Part shown: positions 43,988 to 52,066 of the stretch, in pieces | Position numbering within the stretch: position 1 is the stretch's first letter | Layout: each line of letters opens with the position of its first letter | Source: Parolsenella sp958406235 | GTDB lineage: Bacteria > Actinomycetota > Coriobacteriia > Coriobacteriales > Atopobiaceae | NCBI RefSeq assembly: GCF_039062465.1 | Contig: NZ_JBCLNF010000002.1 | Location: forward strand, 315,740 to 379,739 | Reading direction: 5' to 3' | DNA length: 64,000 nt | Made by a program: the position numbers and the translations under genes | The notes under the pieces: model-generated | Seen by the model: the letters and a program-made list of their open reading frames with translations, nothing else | What the model was told of the DNA's origin: nothing | Databases searched by the model: none

Positions 43988-45217
43988 TTGGCCACGAGAG
44001 GTGCAAACGGGCGTGCCGACGGTCGTCGAGGTCGCGTTGTCAACGATGGTAGAGACCGCCGTGCAGCCAGTCGGCCCGCTAGCCATGCCCGCCGCCGCGT
44101 ACATGTGCGTGACGGGGCGCGGGAAAAGTCCGGGCTTCCCTTAGCTGCGAGAATGGCCATCGTATTGGCCGTAGTGGTGGCACTTGGCACGGGAGGCTTC
44201 TTTGCATGGCGCTGCCTTACCGGTGGGATGCAAGCTCGCGAACAAATCAACCTCGCGATCAAGGCTGTCCAGGAGGCAGATACCGTGATCGTTGAGGTTA
44301 ACGATGCCGTGAGCTCTCCGATTGGCGACACCGCCTCTTTTACGGATGAACAACTCAGCACTGGATCGAGATCCGCGACCGAGGCGCTTACGCGCGCTTC
44401 CGATCACATTTCGCGTGCCCGTGGCCTCAACGAGTTCCTTGACGATGACCAGCGCGCGGTCCTTTCTGCGCTTGATGATTCGATTTCGGCGCGTAAGTCC
44501 ATGCTCGGAGCCGGGCAGGTGATCGTGAGCGTCGATGCTTCTGTGGGCAAGGCGCGCAACCTACTTGAGCAGTCACTTGCCAAGGCGGCCTCGGCGGATG
44601 CGAAGGCCAAGGAGGCGACGATCGCGGCGAACGAGTACGCGAAGCACCTTGCTGGGCAAGAGAGCCAGCAGGCGGACGCAAACGTGCCGGTGACTATCGA
44701 CAATGAGGTTATCTCCCTTCTTAACGAGGCAAACGATTTGCTCGGACAGGCAAAGTCGGCTTTTGGCGATGCTGATTACAGTGCTTATGAGGCCTACCTT
44801 TCCAAAAAGGTGGAAGCGGCGCAGCTGATGCTCGAAGCTGACTCGGCGATTCTGTCCGGCGATTTCGAGAGGGCGGGGGAGTGTGTCGCCAAATACAACG
44901 AGACGGATGCCGCGGCTTCTGAGCTTGCTGCCGCTCTGCCCGCAACGACCAACGATGTTTTCCTCGACCCATACACGCGACTGACGAGTGCCGAGCGCGA
45001 GAGCTATCTCGCCGCCCAGCAGAAGGCAACCGAGGCCGACGCTCTCGTGCGCAAGTATCTGGGTGTTGGAGTCAGCGTGGCCACGACTGATCCCGCGGCC
45101 GCGTCTTCGACGCCGGGCTCAGTCGCAGCAACTACCGCGGGCGCCGCCGGGGATTCAGCGGCGGGCGATGTGTCTGCATCGGATTCCCCCACAACCCAGG
45201 CCCCTTCTGCTTCCTAG
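43988..45217 (+). CDS. membrane-anchored coiled-coil protein of unknown function
   Basis: I start at a TTG at 43988 with GAAGGGG eight bases upstream, giving 409 residues; an ATG at 44150 just before the membrane segment is possible. The first 55 residues are strongly Arg-rich and cytoplasmic. One membrane segment follows (about 57-78), then a mostly helical, Ala/Glu-rich extracellular part (about 85-365) likely to form coiled coils. The tail is Ser/Thr/Ala-rich. No sorting motif or enzyme motif is seen. It is divergent from the WYL pair and 200 bases upstream of the M28-like gene. Confidence 0.75.
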   Translation: MATRGANGRADGRRGRVVNDGRDRRAASRPASHARRRVHVRDGAREKSGLPLAARMAIVLAVVVALGTGGFFAWRCLTGGMQAREQINLAIKAVQEADTVIVEVNDAVSSPIGDTASFTDEQLSTGSRSATEALTRASDHISRARGLNEFLDDDQRAVLSALDDSISARKSMLGAGQVIVSVDASVGKARNLLEQSLAKAASADAKAKEATIAANEYAKHLAGQESQQADANVPVTIDNEVISLLNEANDLLGQAKSAFGDADYSAYEAYLSKKVEAAQLMLEADSAILSGDFERAGECVAKYNETDAAASELAAALPATTNDVFLDPYTRLTSAERESYLAAQQKATEADALVRKYLGVGVSVATTDPAAASSTPGSVAATTAGAAGDSAAGDVSASDSPTTQAPSAS

Positions 45218-45417
45218 GCCGACCGAAGATGCGTTATTGCCTGCTATTTGCGATGATTCTGACTCGCCATTTTTAGTTTCTTGTCACGGGCCCTTGAGCA
45301 CTTACCGTGCAGGGATGCCGCATATGATGCCCCCGCTCTGCGAAATGTGCAGGCAGACGTATACTCTTGACCAACGATTGCAGGTAGCGGCGCTACCGCT
45401 ATTTGGAAGGTGAACGG

Positions 45418-48045
45418 ATGAGCGTTACGAAGGAATATCTCGAGTCCCTCGACTCTGAGGTTGGCATTGCACCGGCTAGCAGCCAAGAAGAGCTTGATTG
45501 CGCGCAGTATCTGGCGGGGGTCTTCTCCTCTCACGGTATCGATCCGCAGATCCAGGACTTCACTGCGCCGTCGTTTGGCTATCTGCCGTATGGCGCTGTG
45601 ATGGTGCTTCTGTTCGTGGGAGTCGTGCTCGCGGGGCTTGGCCAGGTTGCCACGCTCGCCGTCGGTATCATTCTCGTGCTAGCTTCCGTGGCTCTGCTCG
45701 TCATGACTTACAACGGCAAGGACGTTATCTCGAAGGCGAGTCCGCGTTCTCATAGCCAGAACGTCGTCGCCCTTCATAAGGCTGAGGGGGAGGGCAATTC
45801 GCGCAACCGCCCCATCGTGGTCGTTGCTCACTATGACACGCAGCGCCTCGACCTCCTTTCCCGCCCCGAGCTGGCCGTGGTCAAGAAGTATCTTGCCGTT
45901 GCCGCTCCGTATACCGTCTGCGTTACCGCTCTGTGCGTCTTCGTCCAGCTCCTGGGCTTCCTTCCCGAGGCTGCGCGCCGTACCTTCTGGGTTATCGGCA
46001 TCATCGCCGCTCTTCCTATGCTCCTCTGGGGTATTGCCCTCATCGCCTCTCGATTCCTTCCCTATGCTGCCGGCGGCGTTGACAACAAGTCTTCGCTTGC
46101 AGCCATGCTTGGCGTGCTCGATCGTGTGAACCCCGTTGCCGGGCGTCCTGCCGCCCCTTCCGAGTCCAAGTCTGATGAAGCGGAGGAGGAGGGTGCTCCC
46201 GTTCGCGACTCTGCCGTTCGCCCGGCTCGCCGCGAGCCGGCCATGCGCCGCGAGGTCGAGGAGGTCATCGGTGCCCGTCACGGCGAGACCATCCTTCGTG
46301 AGCTTGGCATCCTCCCTGAGGATTGCGACATCACCTATATCGAGCCCGAGGTTCGTCTCGTTCCCGTTGATGAGCCCGACATCGAGGAAGGTCTCGACCG
46401 CATCACGGACCCCTCCGCCACGTCTGATCTTCCCCTTGTATCCGAGGATGAGGCCATCGACGTCGCCCAGAGCGAAGTTGAGGCCGCCGACGTTGTCCAG
46501 GCCGAGGTTGACGACGATGCCGCGGTTGATCCTGGCGCAACGGCACCGATGGAGGTCGTCGCCGAGGAGGCTGACCCGGATGCCACCAGGCCCATGCCCG
46601 TGGTCGACGACGCTCCTCGCATTGATGCCGCCGAGGTTTCCCTTGACCCCGCGACTCTGAATCAGCTCGAGGATGGCGAGAGCGTCTCCGAGGGGCCGAC
46701 CGTCGAGAACGATCAGTCCGGCATCACCAATATGGCCGAGGAAAGCGACGAGGACGCCGCCGAGGCAACGCGTCCCGAGCGCCCGCGTCCCTCCGCGGTC
46801 GATGATCCGGAGTGGGGACACAGCACGTATGTCCCCAAGGCGCATCCCGCCGCTGGTAATGTCGCCCGCCGTGCTGCGCTTTTCGACCTTCCTGACCCCC
46901 TTGCGAAAGAGAACGACCCCTTCGCTCCCCCTGCTGAGGCCGCGCCGGCTGCCACCTATGTCGCTCCCGCGACGGTACGTCTCGATGACGACGCCGACGC
47001 CACGCAATTCGTCCCCGCGAATCAGGCGGCATCTCGTCCCGTTGCTGATGACATTCAGGTGCTGTCCGCTCCGGTCGAGAGCCATCAGGAACAGCCCACT
47101 CGAAAGAAGCGCCTGGGTGGACTCTTCGGGAAGAAACGTCGCCAACAGCAGGAGTCCATGTCCGAGTGGCTCGGTGTTGACGAGGACTATGATGCCAAGG
47201 CGTCTGGCGAAGGCATCGGTTCCTGGGATAACTTCAACGACGACAACCTTGAGCACCATGGCGGTGGCTACAAGGGCGGCGCCGCTCTGAACGTCAACCT
47301 TCGTGGCCTCAAGGACAAGATTTCAAGTCTTCGTCCGGGTGACGTTGCGGGGGAAGCCGAGCAGTCCTCCGACGAGGAAACGCCGCTTGACGATGCTGCG
47401 GGCCTTGACGTCATTCCTGGCGAGAATCCCGTCGCCGAGGCTCCGCAGGAGCCCGAGAACGCCGATGACTCTTACGAGCCCGAAGCGTATGACCCCGAGG
47501 CTCCGATGCCCGAGGTTCCCGTCAAGTCCATCGAAGCCATCAACGAAACCAATGTTGATCGCAAGCTTCGTGATGCGATTCTCGCGATGAGTGATGATGA
47601 CCTCCGTGCTCACGACATTTGGTTCGTCGCGACCGGTGCTTCCGCGCTTGGCCACGCTGGCATCAAGGACTTCATTGCCAAGAACCGCAAGTCGCTTCGT
47701 GGTGCGTTCGTCATCAACCTCGAGTGCGTTGGTGCCGGAGACCTCACGCTTCTCACGAATGAGGGTCTCGGTGCTCCCCGCCGTGCAGACCGTCGTTTGG
47801 CGAGACTGATTTCCTCCGTCGCTTCTGACCTCCATCTCGATTTGGGCCAGCTGTCTCGCACCTGGGCCGACACCGAGGCGACTCCGCTCATGCGTAGCCA
47901 CCTCCGTGCCGTCACGCTCATGGGCCTTGGCGACAACGAGCTCCCCGCCTTTGCCCACACTGCGGATGATGTCCCGGAGAACGTGAATCCTGAGCAGGTC
48001 GAGAACGTCTGCGCCCTCATCATGGAGACGATTCGCCGCTCGTAG
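45418..48045 (+). CDS. membrane protein with a split M28 peptidase-like domain and a 480-residue acidic insert
   Basis: The 875-residue product (ATG 45418 after GGAAGGTG) starts like an M28 aminopeptidase. It has two hydrophobic segment pairs (about 58-100 and 160-210), HYDT (His138) and GGVDNKSS (Asp222), both metal-ligand positions. An acidic low-complexity stretch of about 480 residues then intervenes. The fold resumes with FVATGASALGHAG, NLECVGAGD and FAHTADD (His847). The family's catalytic Glu-Glu pair is Ala-Ser here, so it may be inactive or altered. The insert repeats [DEG]AT[ARQ]P-like motifs four times. Its transcript probably ends at the terminator inside the sortase gene. Confidence 0.8.
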   Translation: MSVTKEYLESLDSEVGIAPASSQEELDCAQYLAGVFSSHGIDPQIQDFTAPSFGYLPYGAVMVLLFVGVVLAGLGQVATLAVGIILVLASVALLVMTYNGKDVISKASPRSHSQNVVALHKAEGEGNSRNRPIVVVAHYDTQRLDLLSRPELAVVKKYLAVAAPYTVCVTALCVFVQLLGFLPEAARRTFWVIGIIAALPMLLWGIALIASRFLPYAAGGVDNKSSLAAMLGVLDRVNPVAGRPAAPSESKSDEAEEEGAPVRDSAVRPARREPAMRREVEEVIGARHGETILRELGILPEDCDITYIEPEVRLVPVDEPDIEEGLDRITDPSATSDLPLVSEDEAIDVAQSEVEAADVVQAEVDDDAAVDPGATAPMEVVAEEADPDATRPMPVVDDAPRIDAAEVSLDPATLNQLEDGESVSEGPTVENDQSGITNMAEESDEDAAEATRPERPRPSAVDDPEWGHSTYVPKAHPAAGNVARRAALFDLPDPLAKENDPFAPPAEAAPAATYVAPATVRLDDDADATQFVPANQAASRPVADDIQVLSAPVESHQEQPTRKKRLGGLFGKKRRQQQESMSEWLGVDEDYDAKASGEGIGSWDNFNDDNLEHHGGGYKGGAALNVNLRGLKDKISSLRPGDVAGEAEQSSDEETPLDDAAGLDVIPGENPVAEAPQEPENADDSYEPEAYDPEAPMPEVPVKSIEAINETNVDRKLRDAILAMSDDDLRAHDIWFVATGASALGHAGIKDFIAKNRKSLRGAFVINLECVGAGDLTLLTNEGLGAPRRADRRLARLISSVASDLHLDLGQLSRTWADTEATPLMRSHLRAVTLMGLGDNELPAFAHTADDVPENVNPEQVENVCALIMETIRRS

Positions 48046-48817
48046 GCTGGATCTCGACAAACACGAGTAGCGTCCGATCACGCTGGCCACTTTGTTCTGA
48101 CGAACAGGTGGCCAGCGTGATTGCTTTTTGGGCGCCAAGACACAACACTCGGGCGTCAGCCGCTCTCGCGGTCGAATCACAGAGGATGCTCGAAAGCCAG
48201 TTTCTTAGCTCCGTTTCACTGCATGCATCAAATACCTGTATCTTCTGATACGTTTTATCGACTCTGAGGGCGCAGAAGGGTTTGAAGGTAGATATGCCGT
48301 CGGTTGTTTTCCATTCGAGTGTGCCGATGCGGTCGAACTCTTCCTGCTGCCAAGTCTCGGCGATGGGGGAGAACTGTCTTCCCGTTGTTCCCATTCGGTG
48401 GGCATAGACGAGCTTTTGAAGCCTCGCATTTGAGCAGCGCCAATCGAGGAAGGGGCAACCTGATCTTGATGAGTTGCCCCAGATGTCATGAGACAGATAG
48501 AAGAAGGGGTCGCTTTCGTGCGCTTGTGCGACGGGATAGTCGATGCTTGTGCCGTTGACGCGCAGCCATGCCGCAGCACCGTCTGGTAATAACGGCTTTG
48601 CCGTGCTGCCGTCGCTGGACTCGCTTTGATACTCTTCCGCTACTCGCCCGTATCTCCATTCGGTTATCTCGTCTGCGGTGACTTCATGCGTTCCAAAGAC
48701 AACCAAGACCAATCCGGTCAGCAGCAACGTGATAGAGCACGCAAATCCCGCGATGCTTGGCAAGTCGAGCGCAAAGCCCGTGTCGCTGAGCGGGGTCTTC
48801 TTTCGCCCCATTTCCAT
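48020..48817 (-). CDS. class B sortase
   Basis: A membrane-anchored transpeptidase of 265 residues: one N-terminal membrane segment (about 20-43), then the sortase fold. The catalytic residues are His140 (VYAHRMG), Cys238 (ITLATCS) and Arg248 (RDRTLLVF). The class B call rests on the long insert with LSHDIWG between strands and the TLATC motif. The ATG at 48817 follows GGGAG. It is the last gene of the surface-protein locus. Its likely substrate is the LAQTG protein three genes up, as class B enzymes often serve dedicated partners (inference). Its end overlaps the convergent M28-like gene by 26 bases. Confidence 0.92.
   Translation of the reverse strand: MEMGRKKTPLSDTGFALDLPSIAGFACSITLLLTGLVLVVFGTHEVTADEITEWRYGRVAEEYQSESSDGSTAKPLLPDGAAAWLRVNGTSIDYPVAQAHESDPFFYLSHDIWGNSSRSGCPFLDWRCSNARLQKLVYAHRMGTTGRQFSPIAETWQQEEFDRIGTLEWKTTDGISTFKPFCALRVDKTYQKIQVFDACSETELRNWLSSILCDSTARAADARVLCLGAQKAITLATCSSEQSGQRDRTLLVFVEIQPTSGESSP
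48077..48129 (+). terminator. terminator for the M28-like gene, embedded in the sortase coding sequence
   Basis: A perfect 14-bp inverted repeat (48077-48090 with 48108-48121) is followed on the plus strand by TGCTTTTTG. It begins 32 bases past the M28-like stop and lies in the codons of the sortase Cys-to-Arg active-site segment. Confidence 0.75.
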
Positions 48818-48826
48818 TCGCTCTCC

Positions 48827-48896
48827 CGTCTGGCGAGAAAGACCAATGCGTCAAGCTCCACCCTCCTGTCTGGCGAGAAAGATCAACGTTCAAGCG
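48827..48896. repeat. imperfect direct repeat upstream of the sortase gene
   Basis: GTCTGGCGAGAAAGA(C/T)CAA occurs at about 48827 and 48869 (42-base period), with CAAGC ending both copies. It lies in the 138 bases between the sortase and the secreted 437-residue protein gene; a regulatory or recombination-derived element. Confidence 0.7.
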
Positions 48897-48955
48897 GCTC
48901 GCGGTGCGGAGACAAGGAGGTGTGCCACCTTGCCGCCCGCCCGCGAGCCGTCGGC

Positions 48956-50269
48956 TCACGATGCTCGCTCGAACGTGTAGGAGATTGAGCAGAACTCAAC
49001 GGGCCCCGTCGCAGCCTCCTGGACGCGCTGTCTCCACTCGCCCGTGCCAGAGACGTTTGAGATGCTGAGTGCGAGCTCCTTGCTTCCCGATCTTGCGATT
49101 TCGAGGGTTGCCCCCGGTTTATCCCCTCCATCCCACGAGTGGATGACTTCGCCCGCGTCGGAGAGCTGCCAAGAAGCATCGCTGGGCGTCCCGGTCGTTT
49201 CGATTTGCGAGGCCTTTACGTCTACGACGGATAGGTTCTCGATGACGTAACCGCCGGGAACCGCCACCGTGCCGTCGGAGAGAATCCTGCAAGGGAGCAG
49301 TGAGGGAACCCTGACGGCTATGGTCGGGCTGTACGTTGCGGTTACGGTCATGTCCTTGCCGACCGACGAGAAGTCCTCGCTCCAACCGTCGAAGTGCCAG
49401 CCATCGTGGCTTGGCGCCTCGGGAGATGTGGCCCCGCTTCCCTCGTCAACGGTCTCTTCCCCGAGCTTGTCTCCGGTGACGCCGTCGATGAAGGTAACGG
49501 TCCAGATCTTCTGGAACTCAGCCGAGATCGTGTGGTCGCTCGTGACGTTCGAGAAGGTGTAGGTGTCTCTAGCCCCCACGGATTCACCGTCTACGAGCAC
49601 GTCCTTGATGCGCCAGCCAGGCGAAGGCGTGATGGTGTACTCCTTTGAGTCCCCTGCTGATACGAGACTATGCCCTGCCGGACTAATCGAGCCGCCCGCG
49701 CTTGCCTCCGCGGAGATGCGATAGGGGATATCGATGTAGAAGTCCCAGCCCGCTACTGTTCCCGCCGAATCACGGAAGATGTTCTCGACCGATGTGATGT
49801 GGTGGCTTCCTCCACCACGCACTGCGAAGCTGGCCTTTTGGGAGATTGAGTCTCCTTTATAAGCCTTGGAATTCCAATCGGGCCCGATGTAAGCGCATTG
49901 TGTGCCGTTGTCATAGATGGTCTTCGTCGTTGTCCACCAAGCGCTGCCGTTCTTGCAATAGATCTCCGTTTTGATGTCGACCTGAACGGTCCCCTCGGGA
50001 TTGGCGTCTGGATGGATGTAATAGGCACATGTCTGGATAGCCGTGCCACCCTCGCTGCGCTTGACCTCAACCCATTTGCCGGTTGGCGAAGACTGGGCTC
50101 TCGCGGGGGCGCGTCTCGGGAGAGGCCCCGTCTGCTGCTGGGGGAAGGTGACTACCACGTCGTCGTCGAGCACCTCGATATCGTCTGCCAAGGCAGCGCT
50201 GGGTGCGGAGATCATCGCGAGACACGTTACCGTTGCGAGTGTGACGAGGACCTTCCTAAGCCTGCGCAT
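48956..50269 (-). CDS. secreted InlB-repeat surface protein
   Basis: A 437-residue protein with a signal peptide (cleavage near ALA, residue 28). A novel-looking Cys-containing domain (about 50-185) comes first. A divergent InlB B-repeat (about 190-260: ISPAGHSLVSAGDSKEYTIT, then IKDVLVDGESVGA) and an Flg_new-type InlB repeat (about 262-325, FDGWSEDFSSV) follow. Its last ~110 residues resemble the 208-residue neighbour: a VPSLLP/SDGT/ENLS pattern. It has no sorting signal or C-terminal anchor. The ATG follows AGGAGGAGAAGG and overlaps the LAQTG gene's end by 14 bases. Confidence 0.85.
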   Translation of the reverse strand: MRRLRKVLVTLATVTCLAMISAPSAALADDIEVLDDDVVVTFPQQQTGPLPRRAPARAQSSPTGKWVEVKRSEGGTAIQTCAYYIHPDANPEGTVQVDIKTEIYCKNGSAWWTTTKTIYDNGTQCAYIGPDWNSKAYKGDSISQKASFAVRGGGSHHITSVENIFRDSAGTVAGWDFYIDIPYRISAEASAGGSISPAGHSLVSAGDSKEYTITPSPGWRIKDVLVDGESVGARDTYTFSNVTSDHTISAEFQKIWTVTFIDGVTGDKLGEETVDEGSGATSPEAPSHDGWHFDGWSEDFSSVGKDMTVTATYSPTIAVRVPSLLPCRILSDGTVAVPGGYVIENLSVVDVKASQIETTGTPSDASWQLSDAGEVIHSWDGGDKPGATLEIARSGSKELALSISNVSGTGEWRQRVQEAATGPVEFCSISYTFERAS

Positions 50270-50555
50270 GGTGCCTTCTCCTCCTTCCCAAGTAGATCAT
50301 CAGCATGAGCGAGATGGCAACGAGGACGGCACCGACGGTGATGCGTCCCCACACCCCGCCTCCGGAGCCAGTCTGTGCGAGGACGCTGGCAGGACCACTC
50401 CAAATCTCGGGAGGGGCGGTGACACCCCTCAAGGTAACGTCGGTGCTGCCTTCTGAGGCGAAAGCGACTCTTGGGGCGAATGCTAGGTAGGCGAAGATGC
50501 TGCCAAGCAGCTTTTGGGCGATGGATATGGTGCGCCTCGACGGCTTACGGCTCAT
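50256..50555 (-). CDS. small sortase-anchored protein with LAQTG motif
   Basis: A 99-residue protein: signal peptide (cleavage near AFA, residue 33), only about 26 exposed residues, then LAQTG (59-63), a hydrophobic segment (71-88) and RRRR. This is a complete though non-canonical cell-wall sorting signal (Ala in place of Pro). Being so short, it is more likely an anchor or adaptor than an adhesin. Its ATG overlaps the previous gene's stop as ATGA. It is the only sortase substrate seen in this locus. Confidence 0.82.
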   Translation of the reverse strand: MSRKPSRRTISIAQKLLGSIFAYLAFAPRVAFASEGSTDVTLRGVTAPPEIWSGPASVLAQTGSGGGVWGRITVGAVLVAISLMLMIYLGRRRRHHAQA

Positions 50556-51178
50556 GACGTTGCCTGTTCGCCGGCGTGGGCGCCAGGGGCAAGGGTGAAG
50601 GTGACGGTGCCGATGTGGACGGGCGAGGAGATGTCCGTGGCTACTCGCCCGACGGTGCCGGAGGTCTCGAGCTTGATGTCGTCGGTTTCGACCGCGTCGC
50701 TCTGGTAGGTCATGTTCCACTGGGGGCTCGTGATGTCGATGCCGCCATCCGTGGCGGCAGCGGCGGCACGGACGGGCGCTCCGGTAGGCCCGAGGGACCA
50801 ATCGATGGAGTCGTCTGCGGCGGAGATATCCTCCGTGTGGTTCCATCCGTTGTTGGAGGTCACCTTCACGTTGGTGACCTTGAGGCCGTAGGCGGAGAGG
50901 TTCTCGATGCGCGTCGCGTCTGCGGTCGGGCCGGTGAGCGTGCCGTCGGAGGCGGCTACAAATGGGATGACGGTAGGCACTTTGAAGCGTAGGTTGCTGT
51001 CATCCGCCTGGACGGTCACCTTGGTGTTTCCGGTGTTGCCCTCCGCTGCGATTGCCGGTATGGGAGCGAGCACGGCAAGGGTCGCGCCCGCCGCGGCGGT
51101 CACGGCGAGGCGTCTCAACGCCAGGCGCACCCACTGCCGGCAGAACCTCTCCTCAGGACGTGTGTCTCGTGCGTTCAT
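50552..51178 (-). CDS. secreted protein sharing a domain with the InlB-repeat neighbour
   Basis: A 208-residue protein with an N-terminal signal sequence (cleavage near AIA, residue 45). The mature part looks like beta-strands; VPTVIPF, SDGT and IENLS are repeated in order in the C-terminal domain of the 437-residue protein. It ends IGTVTFTLAPGAHA-like, a strand resembling the final strand of wall-associated beta domains. No anchor motif. The ATG has AAAGGAG upstream. Function unknown; probably a structural partner of the LAQTG protein. Confidence 0.78.
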   Translation of the reverse strand: MNARDTRPEERFCRQWVRLALRRLAVTAAAGATLAVLAPIPAIAAEGNTGNTKVTVQADDSNLRFKVPTVIPFVAASDGTLTGPTADATRIENLSAYGLKVTNVKVTSNNGWNHTEDISAADDSIDWSLGPTGAPVRAAAAATDGGIDITSPQWNMTYQSDAVETDDIKLETSGTVGRVATDISSPVHIGTVTFTLAPGAHAGEQATS

Positions 51179-51221
51179 TCGATCTCCTTTCGTTGTGTCG
51201 GGGGAATCCCCGCTGACGGCG

Positions 51222-51884
51222 TTAGTTGGTGGCAGGCTTCGTGCTGGGCGCGGACGCCCCGGCGCTTGAGTCGATTGGTTTTGTGGTGGTCGTCGCTGAA
51301 GCCGTCGCGTCCGTGGCGCCGGGCGAGCTGACTGCCGCCTCGCTGGCGCCGGGCGTCTCTTCGCCTGCGTCGAGGTTCGTTGCGGGGATGACTTCCACCT
51401 CGATCGCGGTGGGCGACCCGTGGTCTTCGAGGGTTTCCGTGTCGAGAGCCTGAACCTCGACGCGAGCAGTGCCCTCCTTCACCTTGGGTGCTCGCACGGT
51501 CTCGATCCGCTCCCCCGGCATGAGGGGATCAGACTCGTAGACGCAGGTGTCGCCTTGGGTTATGACAAAGCGTTGGGCAAACTTGTTGTCGCCGACGTTT
51601 TCGAGGCCAACTTGCAGCTCATGGCTTGATTCGTCGAGCTTGAGGTTGGGGAGCACACTCACCGTCATCATGTTCTCGGCGACTTCGCGGTCGAGTTCGG
51701 CCTGGATCTCCTCACGGCTCTGCCCCTCTCGAGCCGAGGTGAGGAGGGCTCCAGTGCCAAAGTCGATCCCGCTTCCAAGAACGACGGCAATCGCTGCCCC
51801 CGCGCACGCGACAAACCCCGCTACCAGGATCGGCCATCTCCGACGGGGCTTCTCCTCCGGCAGGCGGAACTGCCCCGCCCTCAT
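51222..51884 (-). CDS. membrane-anchored extracellular beta-domain protein
   Basis: A 220-residue protein with a short cytoplasmic Arg/Lys/Pro-rich start, one membrane segment (about 18-38) and an extracellular part. The latter has a linker helix (about 55-75) and a beta-sandwich-like domain (about 77-165, with NVGDNKFAQRFVITQGD). A Thr/Ala/Ser-rich tail follows. Its role in the locus would fit an anchored assembly platform (inference). The ATG overlaps the stop of a 60-codon ORF as TAATG, with GGAGG upstream. Confidence 0.8.
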   Translation of the reverse strand: MRAGQFRLPEEKPRRRWPILVAGFVACAGAAIAVVLGSGIDFGTGALLTSAREGQSREEIQAELDREVAENMMTVSVLPNLKLDESSHELQVGLENVGDNKFAQRFVITQGDTCVYESDPLMPGERIETVRAPKVKEGTARVEVQALDTETLEDHGSPTAIEVEVIPATNLDAGEETPGASEAAVSSPGATDATASATTTTKPIDSSAGASAPSTKPATN

Positions 51885-52066
51885 TACGCCGCCTCCGTGG
51901 TTGGCCGTGGCGATGCAGACGCTCGCGCCCGCCCGCCGCCGCCCAGTGCCTGGGCGCGGCCCGCATGACCGGGACCAGGGAATGCGCCGCCCCTCATCTG
52001 GTCAGCGCCGCGCGACCTAATCGTGCGGACAATTCTCGTCCGTGATCTGCTCTTCGTCGTTTTCAT
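51884..52066 (-). CDS. possible 60-residue Arg-rich leader ORF
   Basis: An open frame with a good ribosome site (GGGAGGAGC) and ATG at 52066. It is basic throughout and low in structure. Its stop overlaps the next gene's ATG (TAATG). It may be a real small gene or a leader for translational coupling. No family recognised. Confidence 0.4.
   Translation of the reverse strand: MKTTKSRSRTRIVRTIRSRGADQMRGGAFPGPGHAGRAQALGGGGRARASASPRPTTEAA

Noticed and set aside
48827..48896. Possible two-repeat CRISPR array
   Set aside because: Only two imperfect copies with a short spacer and no cas genes in the window. No CRISPR array is seen anywhere in the 64 kb.
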